DNA of 64,000 nt from Deltaproteobacteria bacterium GWA2_38_16 (lineage in GTDB: Bacteria > Bdellovibrionota > JACOXK01 > 2-02-FULL-40-11): contig MGPE01000006.1 of NCBI GenBank assembly GCA_001797335.1, forward strand, positions 215,473-279,472. Reading direction: 5' to 3'. Positions 27,253-35,167 of the stretch are shown in pieces. A model generated the notes under the pieces. It was not told the DNA's origin. It ran no database searches and worked only from the letters and a program-made list of their open reading frames with translations. The translations under genes and the position numbers were made by a program. The first letter of the stretch is position 1, and the number at the start of each line of letters is the position of its first letter.

Positions 27253-28024
27253 TTCTTTTGAAGCTGCTATCTTAGGAGCTATCCAGGGGCTCACTGAATT
27301 TTTACCCATCAGTAGCTCTGCCCACCTGATTATGGCCCAAGCTTTTTTAGGTCTGAAAGATCCAGAATTTTTATTCGATGTTATTATTCATCTGGGCACT
27401 CTCTTGGCCACTGTTCTTATCTTTTATAAAGAAATTATAAAACTTTTTACACATCCCAGAGCCATTCTCTTGATTATTGTTGCAGGTATTCCAACCGCCA
27501 TCATGGGATTTGTGCTGGTAGATTACATGGAAAAATATTTTTGGTCGATGAAGGAAGCCTGTATTGAGCTTATTATGACGGGATTTATTCTATGGTTTAC
27601 CCAATATGCTCCCTCTAAAAAAATAGAACTAGAAGAAACCCTTTTTTCAAATATCACTATCCCCAAGGCCTTCTTGATTGGCATTGCCCAAGGAATTTCT
27701 ATTTTTCCTGGCATTTCACGTTCTGGGCTTACTATTGCCACGGCACTTTTCTTAAAAACAGGCAGACGAGATGCTGCCGTTTTTTCTTTTCTGCTTTCTA
27801 TCCCCTCTATTATAGGAGCTGTAGGACTTAAGCTTTTAAAAACCCCCCTTACTCATTTCCATCCCCTTCATTTTGGAATTGGGTTTACGACTTCCCTTCT
27901 TTTAGGAACTATTTCTCTTCTTTTTCTAATTAAACTTGTGCTGGAAGGAAAATTTTATAAATTTAGCTATTATTGTTGGATCGTGGGCAGTGCTGCACTC
28001 ATTGCTTCTTATTATTTTTTATGA
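27248..28024 (+). CDS. uppP: Undecaprenyl-diphosphatase, apparent AUU start
   Basis: Recycles undecaprenyl diphosphate to the monophosphate carrier at the membrane. The family N-terminus (FEAxxLGxxQGLTEFLPISSS) is encoded from just after 27248, yet the frame has no ATG, GTG or TTG between its upstream stop (27227) and the ATG at 27332, which would remove the catalytic EFLPISSSAHL. ATT at 27248 has AAGGAG (27235-27240) exactly 7 nt upstream and yields 258 aa, the family length. The second motif PGISRSGLTI is intact. It overlaps the kinase stop by 5 nt and the regulator start by 4 nt. Confidence 0.93.
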   Translation: MNSFEAAILGAIQGLTEFLPISSSAHLIMAQAFLGLKDPEFLFDVIIHLGTLLATVLIFYKEIIKLFTHPRAILLIIVAGIPTAIMGFVLVDYMEKYFWSMKEACIELIMTGFILWFTQYAPSKKIELEETLFSNITIPKAFLIGIAQGISIFPGISRSGLTIATALFLKTGRRDAAVFSFLLSIPSIIGAVGLKLLKTPLTHFHPLHFGIGFTTSLLLGTISLLFLIKLVLEGKFYKFSYYCWIVGSAALIASYYFL

Positions 28025-28386
28025 ACCCTTCGCATATTCTTATTATTGATGATGAACACATTATTACTCGGGCTTTAAGTCGTGCTTTTCAAAGAGAAGG
28101 ATTTCAGGTTTCTACTGCTTCCGATGGAGAAGCAGGTCTTAAAAAAATCTTGAGTGAAAAACCAGAACTCATTCTTTTAGATATTATTATGCCTAAAATG
28201 TCTGGACTAGAAGTCTTAGAACACATTCGAACACAACAAATCACCACTCCTGTGGTCCTCATGACAGCTTATGGAGATACTAAAACTGAAACCACGGCTA
28301 AAGAACTGGGAATTTCGGCCTATCTCACAAAGCCCTTTAACAATATTGAAGATATTATTGCCCTTGTCCACCGATTGACCTCTTAG
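28021..28386 (+). CDS. Single-domain response regulator (CheY-like)
   Basis: 121 aa, receiver only. The DDE acidic cluster is near residues 10-12, the phospho-acceptor is in LLDIIMPKMSG (about D54), T is in LMTAYG and the lysine in LTKPF. There is no output domain, so it acts by binding other proteins or in a relay. The ATGA overlap with uppP puts it in the kinase-uppP operon; the hybrid kinase is its likely partner. Confidence 0.92.
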   Translation: MNPSHILIIDDEHIITRALSRAFQREGFQVSTASDGEAGLKKILSEKPELILLDIIMPKMSGLEVLEHIRTQQITTPVVLMTAYGDTKTETTAKELGISAYLTKPFNNIEDIIALVHRLTS

Positions 28387-28422
28387 GGAAACTACATTAT
28401 CCTATCTTATTTGAAATTTTAG

Positions 28423-28501
28423 AATAAAGAGATATTAATTTCTGTATGGGCCCCTCCGCCCGGTGTAGATCCTCCCACACAAAAATTAATATCTCTTTAT
28501 T
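28423..28501. ncRNA. Symmetrical three-stem element with CCTCC loops, candidate small RNA
   Basis: The 135-nt gap before uvrA contains a perfect 19-bp inverted repeat: AATAAAGAGATATTAATTT (28423-28441) and its complement at 28483-28501. The 41-nt centre folds into two small hairpins, GGGC/GCCC around CCCTCC and GTGT/ACAC around AGATCCTCCC. Both loops carry CCUCC, complementary to Shine-Dalgarno sequences. Read from the other strand the loops show GGAGG. Strand, promoter and ends are not established. It could instead be a terminator or a miniature mobile element. Confidence 0.45.
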
Positions 28502-28521
28502 TATCAAAAAAAGACTGAAAT

Positions 28522-31266
28522 ATGGAAAAACAGTTTCTTATCATACAGGGATTGCGCCAGAATAATCTTAAAAATCTAGACCTCAATATCCCTCATGGAG
28601 AGCTCACGGTTATTACCGGTCCCTCTGGATCTGGAAAATCATCCCTGGCGTTTGACACCATTTTTGCTGAAGGGCAAAGACTCTACATTGAATCCCTGTC
28701 TACCTATGCACGCCAATTTTTGGAACGCGTCCAACGCCCCAATGTTGATTTAATTAAAAATATTTCTCCCACCATTGCCATTGAACAAAAAAATTCTGTT
28801 AAAAATTCCAGATCAACCGTGGGAACGTCTACTGAAATTTATGATTATTTAAGACTTTTATTTTCAAAAATCGGAAAAATTGAATGCCCCCGCTGCACCA
28901 TTCCTATTAAAAAAGATACAGTTTCTTCTATGGTTGATTTTGTGCTGAAGCATTTATCAGGACAAAAAATTCTTATTTTAGCCCCTTTTTCTTTAGCCCA
29001 GATTCAAAAAGAACCTTTCATTAAATACCTTTTAAAAAAGGGATTCACTCGCATACTTTTAAATAATAAAATTTGTGATTTAAATTCTGAAATTTCTATT
29101 GATAAAGAAAAAGAATTGCTCATCGTTCTAGATCGCCTCATCGTCAAACCTGACATTAAAGCAGAACTGACCGATTCTTTAGAAATTACATATCAAGAAG
29201 CCAAAGGGCGCGCCTCAATTCAAGATGAAAAAGGGGCCTTCCATAAATTTTCTCTAAGACTTTGCTGCAGCCAATGTGATTTAAAATTTCCAGACATTCT
29301 TCCTTCTTTTTTCTCCTTTAATAACCCTTATGGGGCTTGTTCTCACTGTCACGGTTTTGGAAATAATCTATTAATTGATGAAGAGCTTGTGGTCCCCAAT
29401 AACACCGTTAGCCTTGAGCAGGGCGCTATTGATCCTTGGACAAAACCTTCTTTAAAAAGATGGCACAAGCGCCTCCTAGAATTTTGCCAAAAAGAAAAAA
29501 TTTCTATTGAAACCCCTTATAAAGATTTGGATTCCAAAGATCGAGAGAAGATCTTTAAAGGCACAAAAGGATTTAAAGGCGTTTTAGGATTTTTTAAACA
29601 GCTTGAAAAAAAGAAATATAAAATGTCGGTTCGGGTCTTTTTAAGTCGCTATAAAAGTGCTTTCACTTGCCCCATCTGCCAAGGAAAACGCTTAAGAGAA
29701 GAAACTAATTTTGTTAAAGTTCAGGGAAAAACCATTGCAGAACTTTTGTCTTTAACCGTTGAAAAATCTAAAAAATTTTTTGACTCTCTTGCGCTTTCTT
29801 CTTACGAGGCCGAAGTTTCAAAAGAAATTTTAAGACAATTAATAGCCCGCCTTACTTTTTTAAGCAAAGTAGGATTAGATTATCTAACGTTGGATCGCCT
29901 AACCAAAACCCTTTCAGGGGGAGAGGCTCAACGCATTAATGTCGCCAATCAATTAGGCGCAGCACTCATGAAAACAACCTATGTTCTTGATGAGCCTAGC
30001 ATTGGCCTTCATCCAAGAGACAATAAGCGGCTTGTCTCTCTTTTAAAAAATCTACGAGATTTGGGAAATACCGTCATTGTAGTTGAACATGAGCCCGATA
30101 TTATTCGAAACGCAGATTATATTATAGAACTAGGCCCGAAAGGAGGAGAAGCCGGCGGAGAACTCATGTATCAAGGAAGTTTTTCTCAGTTTTTAAAACA
30201 AAATACCCTTACCTCTTCTTATCTCACTCAAAAAGAAGCCATTGCCATTCCCAATCAACGACGAAAAGGCAAGGGACACACCTTAAAACTATTGGGGGTT
30301 ACTCACCACAACTTAAAATCGGTCGATCTTATTCTTCCCCTTCATCAGTTTGTCTGCATTACCGGCGTTTCTGGATCTGGAAAAAGTTCCTTAATTCATG
30401 ACACGCTTTACAATGCCTTGGCCAGAATTTTAAAAATTGAAAATAATAAAATTGGCCGATTTAAAACAATTTCTGGTTTTAATCACATTCAAAGCCTTCG
30501 TCTTTTGGATCAAGAACCCATTGGAAAAAGCTCACGATCTAATCCCATTACTTATATGAAAGGGTATGATGAAATTCGAAAACTCTTTGCTCAAATTCCA
30601 GAAAGTAAAAAAATGGGCCTTATGGCTTCTTCTTTTTCTTTTAATATGAAAGGGGGACGGTGCGAACATTGCGAAGGAAGTGGATTTCAAAAATTAGAAA
30701 TGCATTTTTTAGCAGACCTTTATTTAACCTGCGACTATTGCATCGGGAAAAAATTTAAAAAAGAAATTTTAAGCATCAAATTCAAAAATAAAAATATTGA
30801 TGACGTCTTATCCTTAACGATTGATGAAGCTTCTACATTCTTTATTACCCATCCTCACCTTCGACAAAAACTTAAAATTTTACAAGAAGTTGGGTTAGGA
30901 TATTTAAAACTGGGACAACCTGCGCCCACTCTTTCTGGTGGAGAAGCTCAACGTCTTAAAATTGCCAAAGAACTTTCTTTTGAAACCAAAGAGGGTCTTT
31001 ATATTTTAGATGAACCCACAACAGGGCTTCATCCAGATGATATTAAAAAATTACTCAGTGTTTTAAATCGTCTGGTTGATCAAGGAAATACAGTTGTTGT
31101 CATCGAACACAATTTAGATGTCATTAAAACCGCAGATCACATTATTGACCTTGGCCCTGAAGGGGGCGATCGAGGGGGTCAAATCATTGCCACAGGCACT
31201 CCCGAAGAACTTATCCACATCCCCCATTCTCACACCGGCCAATATCTTAAAAAGGTACTTACTTAA
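28522..31266 (+). CDS. uvrA: Excinuclease ABC subunit A
   Basis: DNA damage sensor of nucleotide excision repair, 914 aa (family about 940). Two ABC modules: Walker A sites GPSGSGKSS (near residue 32) and GVSGSGKSS (near 618), each with an LSGGEAQR signature and a DEP(S/T) Walker B. Zinc-finger cysteine pairs are present (CPRC, CSQC/CSHC, CPIC, CEHC/CDYC). A complete, standard gene. Confidence 0.98.
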   Translation: MEKQFLIIQGLRQNNLKNLDLNIPHGELTVITGPSGSGKSSLAFDTIFAEGQRLYIESLSTYARQFLERVQRPNVDLIKNISPTIAIEQKNSVKNSRSTVGTSTEIYDYLRLLFSKIGKIECPRCTIPIKKDTVSSMVDFVLKHLSGQKILILAPFSLAQIQKEPFIKYLLKKGFTRILLNNKICDLNSEISIDKEKELLIVLDRLIVKPDIKAELTDSLEITYQEAKGRASIQDEKGAFHKFSLRLCCSQCDLKFPDILPSFFSFNNPYGACSHCHGFGNNLLIDEELVVPNNTVSLEQGAIDPWTKPSLKRWHKRLLEFCQKEKISIETPYKDLDSKDREKIFKGTKGFKGVLGFFKQLEKKKYKMSVRVFLSRYKSAFTCPICQGKRLREETNFVKVQGKTIAELLSLTVEKSKKFFDSLALSSYEAEVSKEILRQLIARLTFLSKVGLDYLTLDRLTKTLSGGEAQRINVANQLGAALMKTTYVLDEPSIGLHPRDNKRLVSLLKNLRDLGNTVIVVEHEPDIIRNADYIIELGPKGGEAGGELMYQGSFSQFLKQNTLTSSYLTQKEAIAIPNQRRKGKGHTLKLLGVTHHNLKSVDLILPLHQFVCITGVSGSGKSSLIHDTLYNALARILKIENNKIGRFKTISGFNHIQSLRLLDQEPIGKSSRSNPITYMKGYDEIRKLFAQIPESKKMGLMASSFSFNMKGGRCEHCEGSGFQKLEMHFLADLYLTCDYCIGKKFKKEILSIKFKNKNIDDVLSLTIDEASTFFITHPHLRQKLKILQEVGLGYLKLGQPAPTLSGGEAQRLKIAKELSFETKEGLYILDEPTTGLHPDDIKKLLSVLNRLVDQGNTVVVIEHNLDVIKTADHIIDLGPEGGDRGGQIIATGTPEELIHIPHSHTGQYLKKVLT

Positions 31267-31760
31267 TCGCATTCATCCTTAGCTTTTTTATTTTTATTAA
31301 TGATAAATTGCTTTTCTTTTGTTTTTTCCTTCACAATGATTTCTATTGCTTCTTTCTGCCTTATTTCCCCTTCTTCAAGAGCAAAGTAAAGCTCTTGCTC
31401 CAATTGCCTGCGGGTAGCTTTCACTAGCACATGCTCTGGCCAAAGATTAATATCAGAGTTGCTTCCACCGATAGAGAGGGGAATAAAATGATCTATCGTA
31501 TATCTGTGCCTGCAATCAGACGGAATCTTGTATTCATCATAAATTTTTTCCCGCCTATCCGAACTGACATTACGTTGACAATAGGGGATATTTTCTTGAT
31601 ACTTATACGTTACAAAATCAGGATCCTGTATTGTGCAAAGATCTCCCTGTGTCCAGTTCGGATCAGGAATTAAAGGAAACGAAAGAGCGAGGTTTGTACT
31701 TAAGAAAAAACCCACAACAAGAGAGGCTCTTACGACACTAACGACTATCTTATTTTTCAT
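31263..31760 (-). CDS. Secreted HNH-type endonuclease-like protein
   Basis: 165 aa with a Sec signal (about residues 1-28, ending LALSFP). The centre, CRHRYTIDHFIPLSIGGSN, followed by INLWPEH, fits the HNH/beta-beta-alpha-metal nuclease pattern (DH as the metal/base pair, N and H downstream). Export suggests attack on extracellular DNA or nutrient release. AGGAGG precedes the ATG. The stop overlaps uvrA's stop convergently by 4 nt. Confidence 0.7.
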   Translation of the reverse strand: MKNKIVVSVVRASLVVGFFLSTNLALSFPLIPDPNWTQGDLCTIQDPDFVTYKYQENIPYCQRNVSSDRREKIYDEYKIPSDCRHRYTIDHFIPLSIGGSNSDINLWPEHVLVKATRRQLEQELYFALEEGEIRQKEAIEIIVKEKTKEKQFIINKNKKAKDECD

Positions 31761-31801
31761 TACTCCTCCTTAGTAAGCCATTTAGGGTGACTTGTAGAAA
31801 C

Positions 31802-31963
31802 GCCGAACCATATTTTCGGCCTATAATTAAGAGTTACTCTATAACCCTAATATAATTAGAATTAACCTGTCAAGAATTTGGATTAAATTTTAGGAAAGAT
31901 AAGATTTAAGCAATTCTTAAAAGCAGATAACTGGATTCCGTCGGAATGGACGGTTTTCCGTCC
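31802..31963. other. 265-nt intergenic region with several dyads
   Basis: Between the HNH gene and the DUF4258 gene are four short dyads: GCCGAA/TTCGGC (31802-31820), AGAGTTACTCT (31830-31840), ATTCC/GGAAT (31935-31947) and GGACGGTTTTCCGTCC (31948-31963). The last is followed by GCATTTTT and could be a weak terminator, or with its neighbour an activator site upstream of the sigma-54-like promoter. No gene is seen in the gap. Confidence 0.4.
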
Positions 31964-31993
31964 GCATTTTTCGCCATTTGAGCTCAAAACCCC

Positions 31994-32009
31994 TGGCACA
32001 TGCTTTGCA
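31994..32009 (+). promoter_or_regulatory. Sigma-54-like promoter for the DUF4258/YgiT pair
   Basis: TGGCAC (31994-31999), five bases, TTGCA (32005-32009): a match to the -24/-12 consensus with the required 10 nt between GG and GC. The expected start site, near 32020, is 6 nt before the ATG. No competing sigma-70 boxes stand out. Confidence 0.55.
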
Positions 32010-32025
32010 TATACATTTTTCTCAA

Positions 32026-32343
32026 ATGCAATTTGGCCTATATAAAATTAAACGTTTAATATTGAAGGGGAATTATAAATTTACAGATAAAGCCGAAACA
32101 GAAATGTACGCTACTAATATCACACGAACGGACGTCTTAGAAGCAATTGTAAACGCATTCAGCATTGATAAAATCATGAAATCAATAAGTCCTGGGAAGA
32201 CACACAGAGGTGAAAAAGTGTATGTAATCAAAGGAGTTACATACGACAACATTCCCATTTATACTAAGGGGGCAATCAAACAATTTAATGGAAGGGATAT
32301 TCTTTATATTTTGATTTCTGCTAAGAGAGAAGGTATATTGTAA
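32026..32343 (+). CDS. DUF4258 protein, putative toxin
   Basis: 105 aa from the ATG at 32026 (an earlier TTG at 31978 lies upstream of the promoter). The FTDKAETEMYATNITRTDVLEAI segment is the DUF4258 pattern, related in fold to MqsR/RelE-type mRNA interferases, and ends in KQFNGRDILYILIS. It is followed 4 nt later by a YgiT-type zinc-finger gene, the usual partner. The pair is read as a type II toxin-antitoxin module. Confidence 0.75.
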   Translation: MQFGLYKIKRLILKGNYKFTDKAETEMYATNITRTDVLEAIVNAFSIDKIMKSISPGKTHRGEKVYVIKGVTYDNIPIYTKGAIKQFNGRDILYILISAKREGIL

Positions 32344-32347
32344 TTAT

Positions 32348-32572
32348 ATGGCTAAACAACCCATTAAATTAATCCAGTGCCCCATGTGTGACAGCACAAA
32401 CATAAAATATATCGTTGAAGATCGCACCTATAAAAAGAATGGAAAAAAGATTATTGTTCCAGCCGTTCCTCGTGAAAAATGCTTTTCTTGTGGAGAACAA
32501 TTTTTTGACCAAAATTCATTTGAGATCATTGAAGCCTTCTTTGAAAACACTAAAAAAACTGCGACAGGTTGA
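32348..32572 (+). CDS. YgiT/MqsA-type zinc-finger protein, putative antitoxin
   Basis: 74 aa with CPMC near the N-terminus and CFSCGE near residue 44, the Cys4 zinc site of the MqsA N-terminal domain. The C-terminal HTH of full MqsA is absent, so it can bind the toxin but probably not operator DNA. That may explain why regulation seems to be placed on an activator-dependent promoter instead. Confidence 0.8.
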   Translation: MAKQPIKLIQCPMCDSTNIKYIVEDRTYKKNGKKIIVPAVPREKCFSCGEQFFDQNSFEIIEAFFENTKKTATG

Positions 32573-32613
32573 TCTTTACCTTTCAACATATTAAGCGACT
32601 AATCCAACGCAGT

Positions 32614-33606
32614 TTAATTATGATTTTGGGAAATATATGTAGTAATTTTTTTAACTTCTTCGATGACGGAGGGGGTGAAACGACCCCCTATCCAAAAAAG
32701 ATTTTTAAGGGTTGTTTTTTCCATTTCTTGAGGATCCGTTACCTCTAAAGGAAAAAGTTGGTCAATAACTCCTATCTGCTCCCACTCTACTTGATTAAAA
32801 AACTGAGGCCATGCTTTTTGAATAAATCGTTTTCCAGCTCTTATTTTTTTTGCCACTTCCTCTGCATCCACCAGTTCTTCTTCTTTTAAAAAGAAAAGCC
32901 ATTGGGAAATTTGTTTTGTACCTTCTATTAAGGTGCTATCCACATTCGAAGGAAAAAATCCAACCCCATTACTATCTAAAGAAAATAAAATATTTTGGTA
33001 ATCACACACTTTTTCTTTTAAAATAAAATTAAGCTTTACCGCAGAAACCATTTTTTGTTTTCGGATCTTTTTTAAAAATCGAGGATGAAAATAATCCGTT
33101 CCCAGCATATGAGTTAACCCAGTAAAAGGAATAGCCGCCACAACCGCTTTGGCTTGCCACCCTTCTTTTCCACTTATTATTTTTTGAATGGTGTGATCTT
33201 GGATGGCACATTCTAAAATAGGAGTTGAAAGCTTAATCTCTACCGAAGAAAAACCAGCATTTAAAGAGGTAAAAACTTTTTCTATGCCTCCCCGAGGAAA
33301 AATAAAATCTTTAAAAAAGAAATATTTTTGCTCTGGACTTATTTCTTCTGGACTCACAGACACCCAATTCATTTTTCGAAGAGCAAGGGGTTCTTGATTA
33401 AAAATTTCAATATATGAAAGATCTAAGCTCAAGGTTTTAGAAAGTTCAGGCGTTAGAAGATTAAAACCATAATCTAATCTACTTTTTCCGCCCAGTTTAG
33501 GATCTGCTTCGCACAGTAAAATAGAATATTTTTCTTTAGAAAGGAGAAACGCTGCCAGCTGTCCTGACAACCCGCCTCCTATAATAGCAACGTCATAGAG
33601 TGACAT
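32614..33606 (-). CDS. FAD-dependent oxidoreductase (amine oxidase/desaturase-like)
   Basis: 330 aa. A Rossmann dinucleotide-binding motif opens the protein (VAIIGGGLSGQLAAFLL, residues 7-23), followed by the acidic ribose-binding residue in LCEADPKLGGKSR. The C-terminal FWIGGRFTPSVIEEV resembles the FAD-binding end of protoporphyrinogen oxidase and phytoene desaturase relatives. Substrate unknown. It is shorter than typical members (about 450 aa). Followed 22 nt upstream on the same strand by a small membrane protein gene. Confidence 0.78.
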   Translation of the reverse strand: MSLYDVAIIGGGLSGQLAAFLLSKEKYSILLCEADPKLGGKSRLDYGFNLLTPELSKTLSLDLSYIEIFNQEPLALRKMNWVSVSPEEISPEQKYFFFKDFIFPRGGIEKVFTSLNAGFSSVEIKLSTPILECAIQDHTIQKIISGKEGWQAKAVVAAIPFTGLTHMLGTDYFHPRFLKKIRKQKMVSAVKLNFILKEKVCDYQNILFSLDSNGVGFFPSNVDSTLIEGTKQISQWLFFLKEEELVDAEEVAKKIRAGKRFIQKAWPQFFNQVEWEQIGVIDQLFPLEVTDPQEMEKTTLKNLFWIGGRFTPSVIEEVKKITTYISQNHN

Positions 33607-33628
33607 GATTTATCTTATATCAGGAAAT

Positions 33629-33970
33629 TTAAAATAAACGAAAAGAAATAATGAGCATGAAGAAATAATTCAAAGCCCCTCCCACCGCAGAAATAAGAAG
33701 GGCAGAGGAATCTAAAATCTTAATCGCTGTCTCTACAGAATAATGATACACAGCCATAAGCATTCCACTAAATCCAAAAGGCATTAAAATAAAAACAGAT
33801 AGATTGGCTAAATTTTTTTGATTTAATTTCACCCCTAAGACTTCCTGAGAAGCCAAGCCTTGAATCCCTTCTTGCAGCCATAAATGATAGCCACAAATCG
33901 CAAAAACAAGAAGCGATCCAATGACAATAATTCCTAATGAAATCAATGTAATAAGTCTTTTTTTAGCCAT
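33629..33970 (-). CDS. Small membrane protein of unknown function
   Basis: 113 aa with three predicted membrane helices at about residues 7-27, 56-78 and 86-110. No domain is recognised. Probably in one transcript with the FAD oxidoreductase. A TATAAT lies about 30 nt upstream on the minus strand (14 nt before an AGTGGAACG stretch shared with the region upstream of the large lipoprotein). Confidence 0.6.
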   Translation of the reverse strand: MAKKRLITLISLGIIVIGSLLVFAICGYHLWLQEGIQGLASQEVLGVKLNQKNLANLSVFILMPFGFSGMLMAVYHYSVETAIKILDSSALLISAVGGALNYFFMLIISFRLF

Positions 33971-34014
33971 AATAAACGTTCCACTTACTTTTAATTATAC
34001 CATGTAGTCTGCCA

Positions 34015-34043
34015 TTGACAAGAAAGCCTAAAATCCCTATATA
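34015..34043 (+). promoter_or_regulatory. Promoter of the htpX operon, near-leaderless
   Basis: TTGACA (34015-34020), 17-nt spacer, TATATA (34038-34043). The ATG is at 34054, so the leader should be about 4 nt long with no room for a Shine-Dalgarno. Confidence 0.7.
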
Positions 34044-34053
34044 TAAGAGCATT

Positions 34054-34905
34054 ATGTCAAATCATTTTAAAACAACGATTCTTTTAACGCTGCTTTCTGT
34101 TTTATTTATTTTCATTGGTCGCGCTTTAGGTGGACAACAAGGGATGGTCTTTGCCTTTCTTTTTGCCCTGGCCATGAATATTGGCTCCTACTGGTTTTCA
34201 GATAAAATTGTTCTGGCACTTTATCGAGCAAAACCCCTTGAAGAAGGACATGATATTCATTCCTTAGTCAGAGAACTGGCCCAAAGAGCCAAAATGCCCA
34301 GCCCAAAAGTGTATTGGATAAATTCTTATTCTCCCAATGCGTTTGCTACGGGACGAAATCCCACTCACGGGACCGTGGTTGTTTCTGAAGGACTTCTTCG
34401 CATTTTAAATACCGAAGAACTCAAAGGGGTTTTAGCCCATGAGATGAGTCATATTAAAAATCGAGATACGCTCATTAGCGCTATTGCCGCAAGCATTGCT
34501 TCTGCTTTAGTAATGCTCGCCAATATGGCCAAATGGGCAGCTATTTTTGGGGGCATGAGACGAAATAACGACGAAAGACAGGGTGGTGGTCTTGAACTCT
34601 TAGCCATGGCTATTGTTGCTCCCTTGGCTGCAACGCTCATTCAAATGGCCATCTCCAGATCAAGAGAATTCCAAGCAGATGCCTCAGGGGCTCAAATGGC
34701 TGGTGGTCCCTATGGTCTTATTTCTGCTCTTCAAAAAATAGCAAAGGGAGCTCAACAAATGCCCATGGAACACGCCACCCCTGCCACTTCTCATTTATTT
34801 ATTATTAATCCTTTATCCGGCGGGACTTTATTGCAACTTTTTAGTACGCACCCTGCTTTAGAACAACGTATTGAACGGCTTAGAAATTATAGACAATATG
34901 TCTGA
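34054..34905 (+). CDS. htpX: Membrane metalloprotease HtpX
   Basis: Zinc protease of the inner membrane that removes damaged membrane proteins under envelope stress. 283 aa from the ATG at 34054; the longer frame from 34015 starts inside the promoter. The HEMSH zinc site (H129) lies between hydrophobic helices, with the third ligand in [11 protein letters not shown]. Membrane helices occur near 7-40 and 140-200. The DUF1844 gene overlaps its end. Confidence 0.95.
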   Translation: MSNHFKTTILLTLLSVLFIFIGRALGGQQGMVFAFLFALAMNIGSYWFSDKIVLALYRAKPLEEGHDIHSLVRELAQRAKMPSPKVYWINSYSPNAFATGRNPTHGTVVVSEGLLRILNTEELKGVLAHEMSHIKNRDTLISAIAASIASALVMLANMAKWAAIFGGMRRNNDERQGGGLELLAMAIVAPLAATLIQMAISRSREFQADASGAQMAGGPYGLISALQKIAKGAQQMPMEHATPATSHLFIINPLSGGTLLQLFSTHPALEQRIERLRNYRQYV

Positions 34906-35167
34906 TCTCGAACATCCTAGAACAATTGATTTTTCAACCTTCATTTTTTCTTTGGGTTCTGCGGCCCTTATTCATTTAGGAGTCACTGCAAATCCTATGA
35001 ATAATAAAATTGAAAAAAATTTAGAAGAAGCCAAACAAAACATAGATCTTTTGTCTTTGCTTCAAGAAAAAACCAAAGGCAATTTAACAACAGATGAAGA
35101 AAAATTGATTCATAATTTATTACATTCTTTGCGAATGCGTTATGTAGAGGAGACTCAAAAATCATGA
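34898..35167 (+). CDS. DUF1844 protein
   Basis: 89 aa. [35 protein letters not shown] and LRMRYVE are the DUF1844 pattern, seen mainly in Deltaproteobacteria and relatives. Function unknown. The ATG at 34898 overlaps htpX by 8 nt, and the ATGA at its end overlaps degP. Confidence 0.9.
   Translation: MSDLEHPRTIDFSTFIFSLGSAALIHLGVTANPMNNKIEKNLEEAKQNIDLLSLLQEKTKGNLTTDEEKLIHNLLHSLRMRYVEETQKS

Noticed and set aside
27332-28024. uppP starting at the first ATG (27332)
   Set aside because: It would delete the catalytic EFLPISSSAHL segment that is encoded in frame just upstream.
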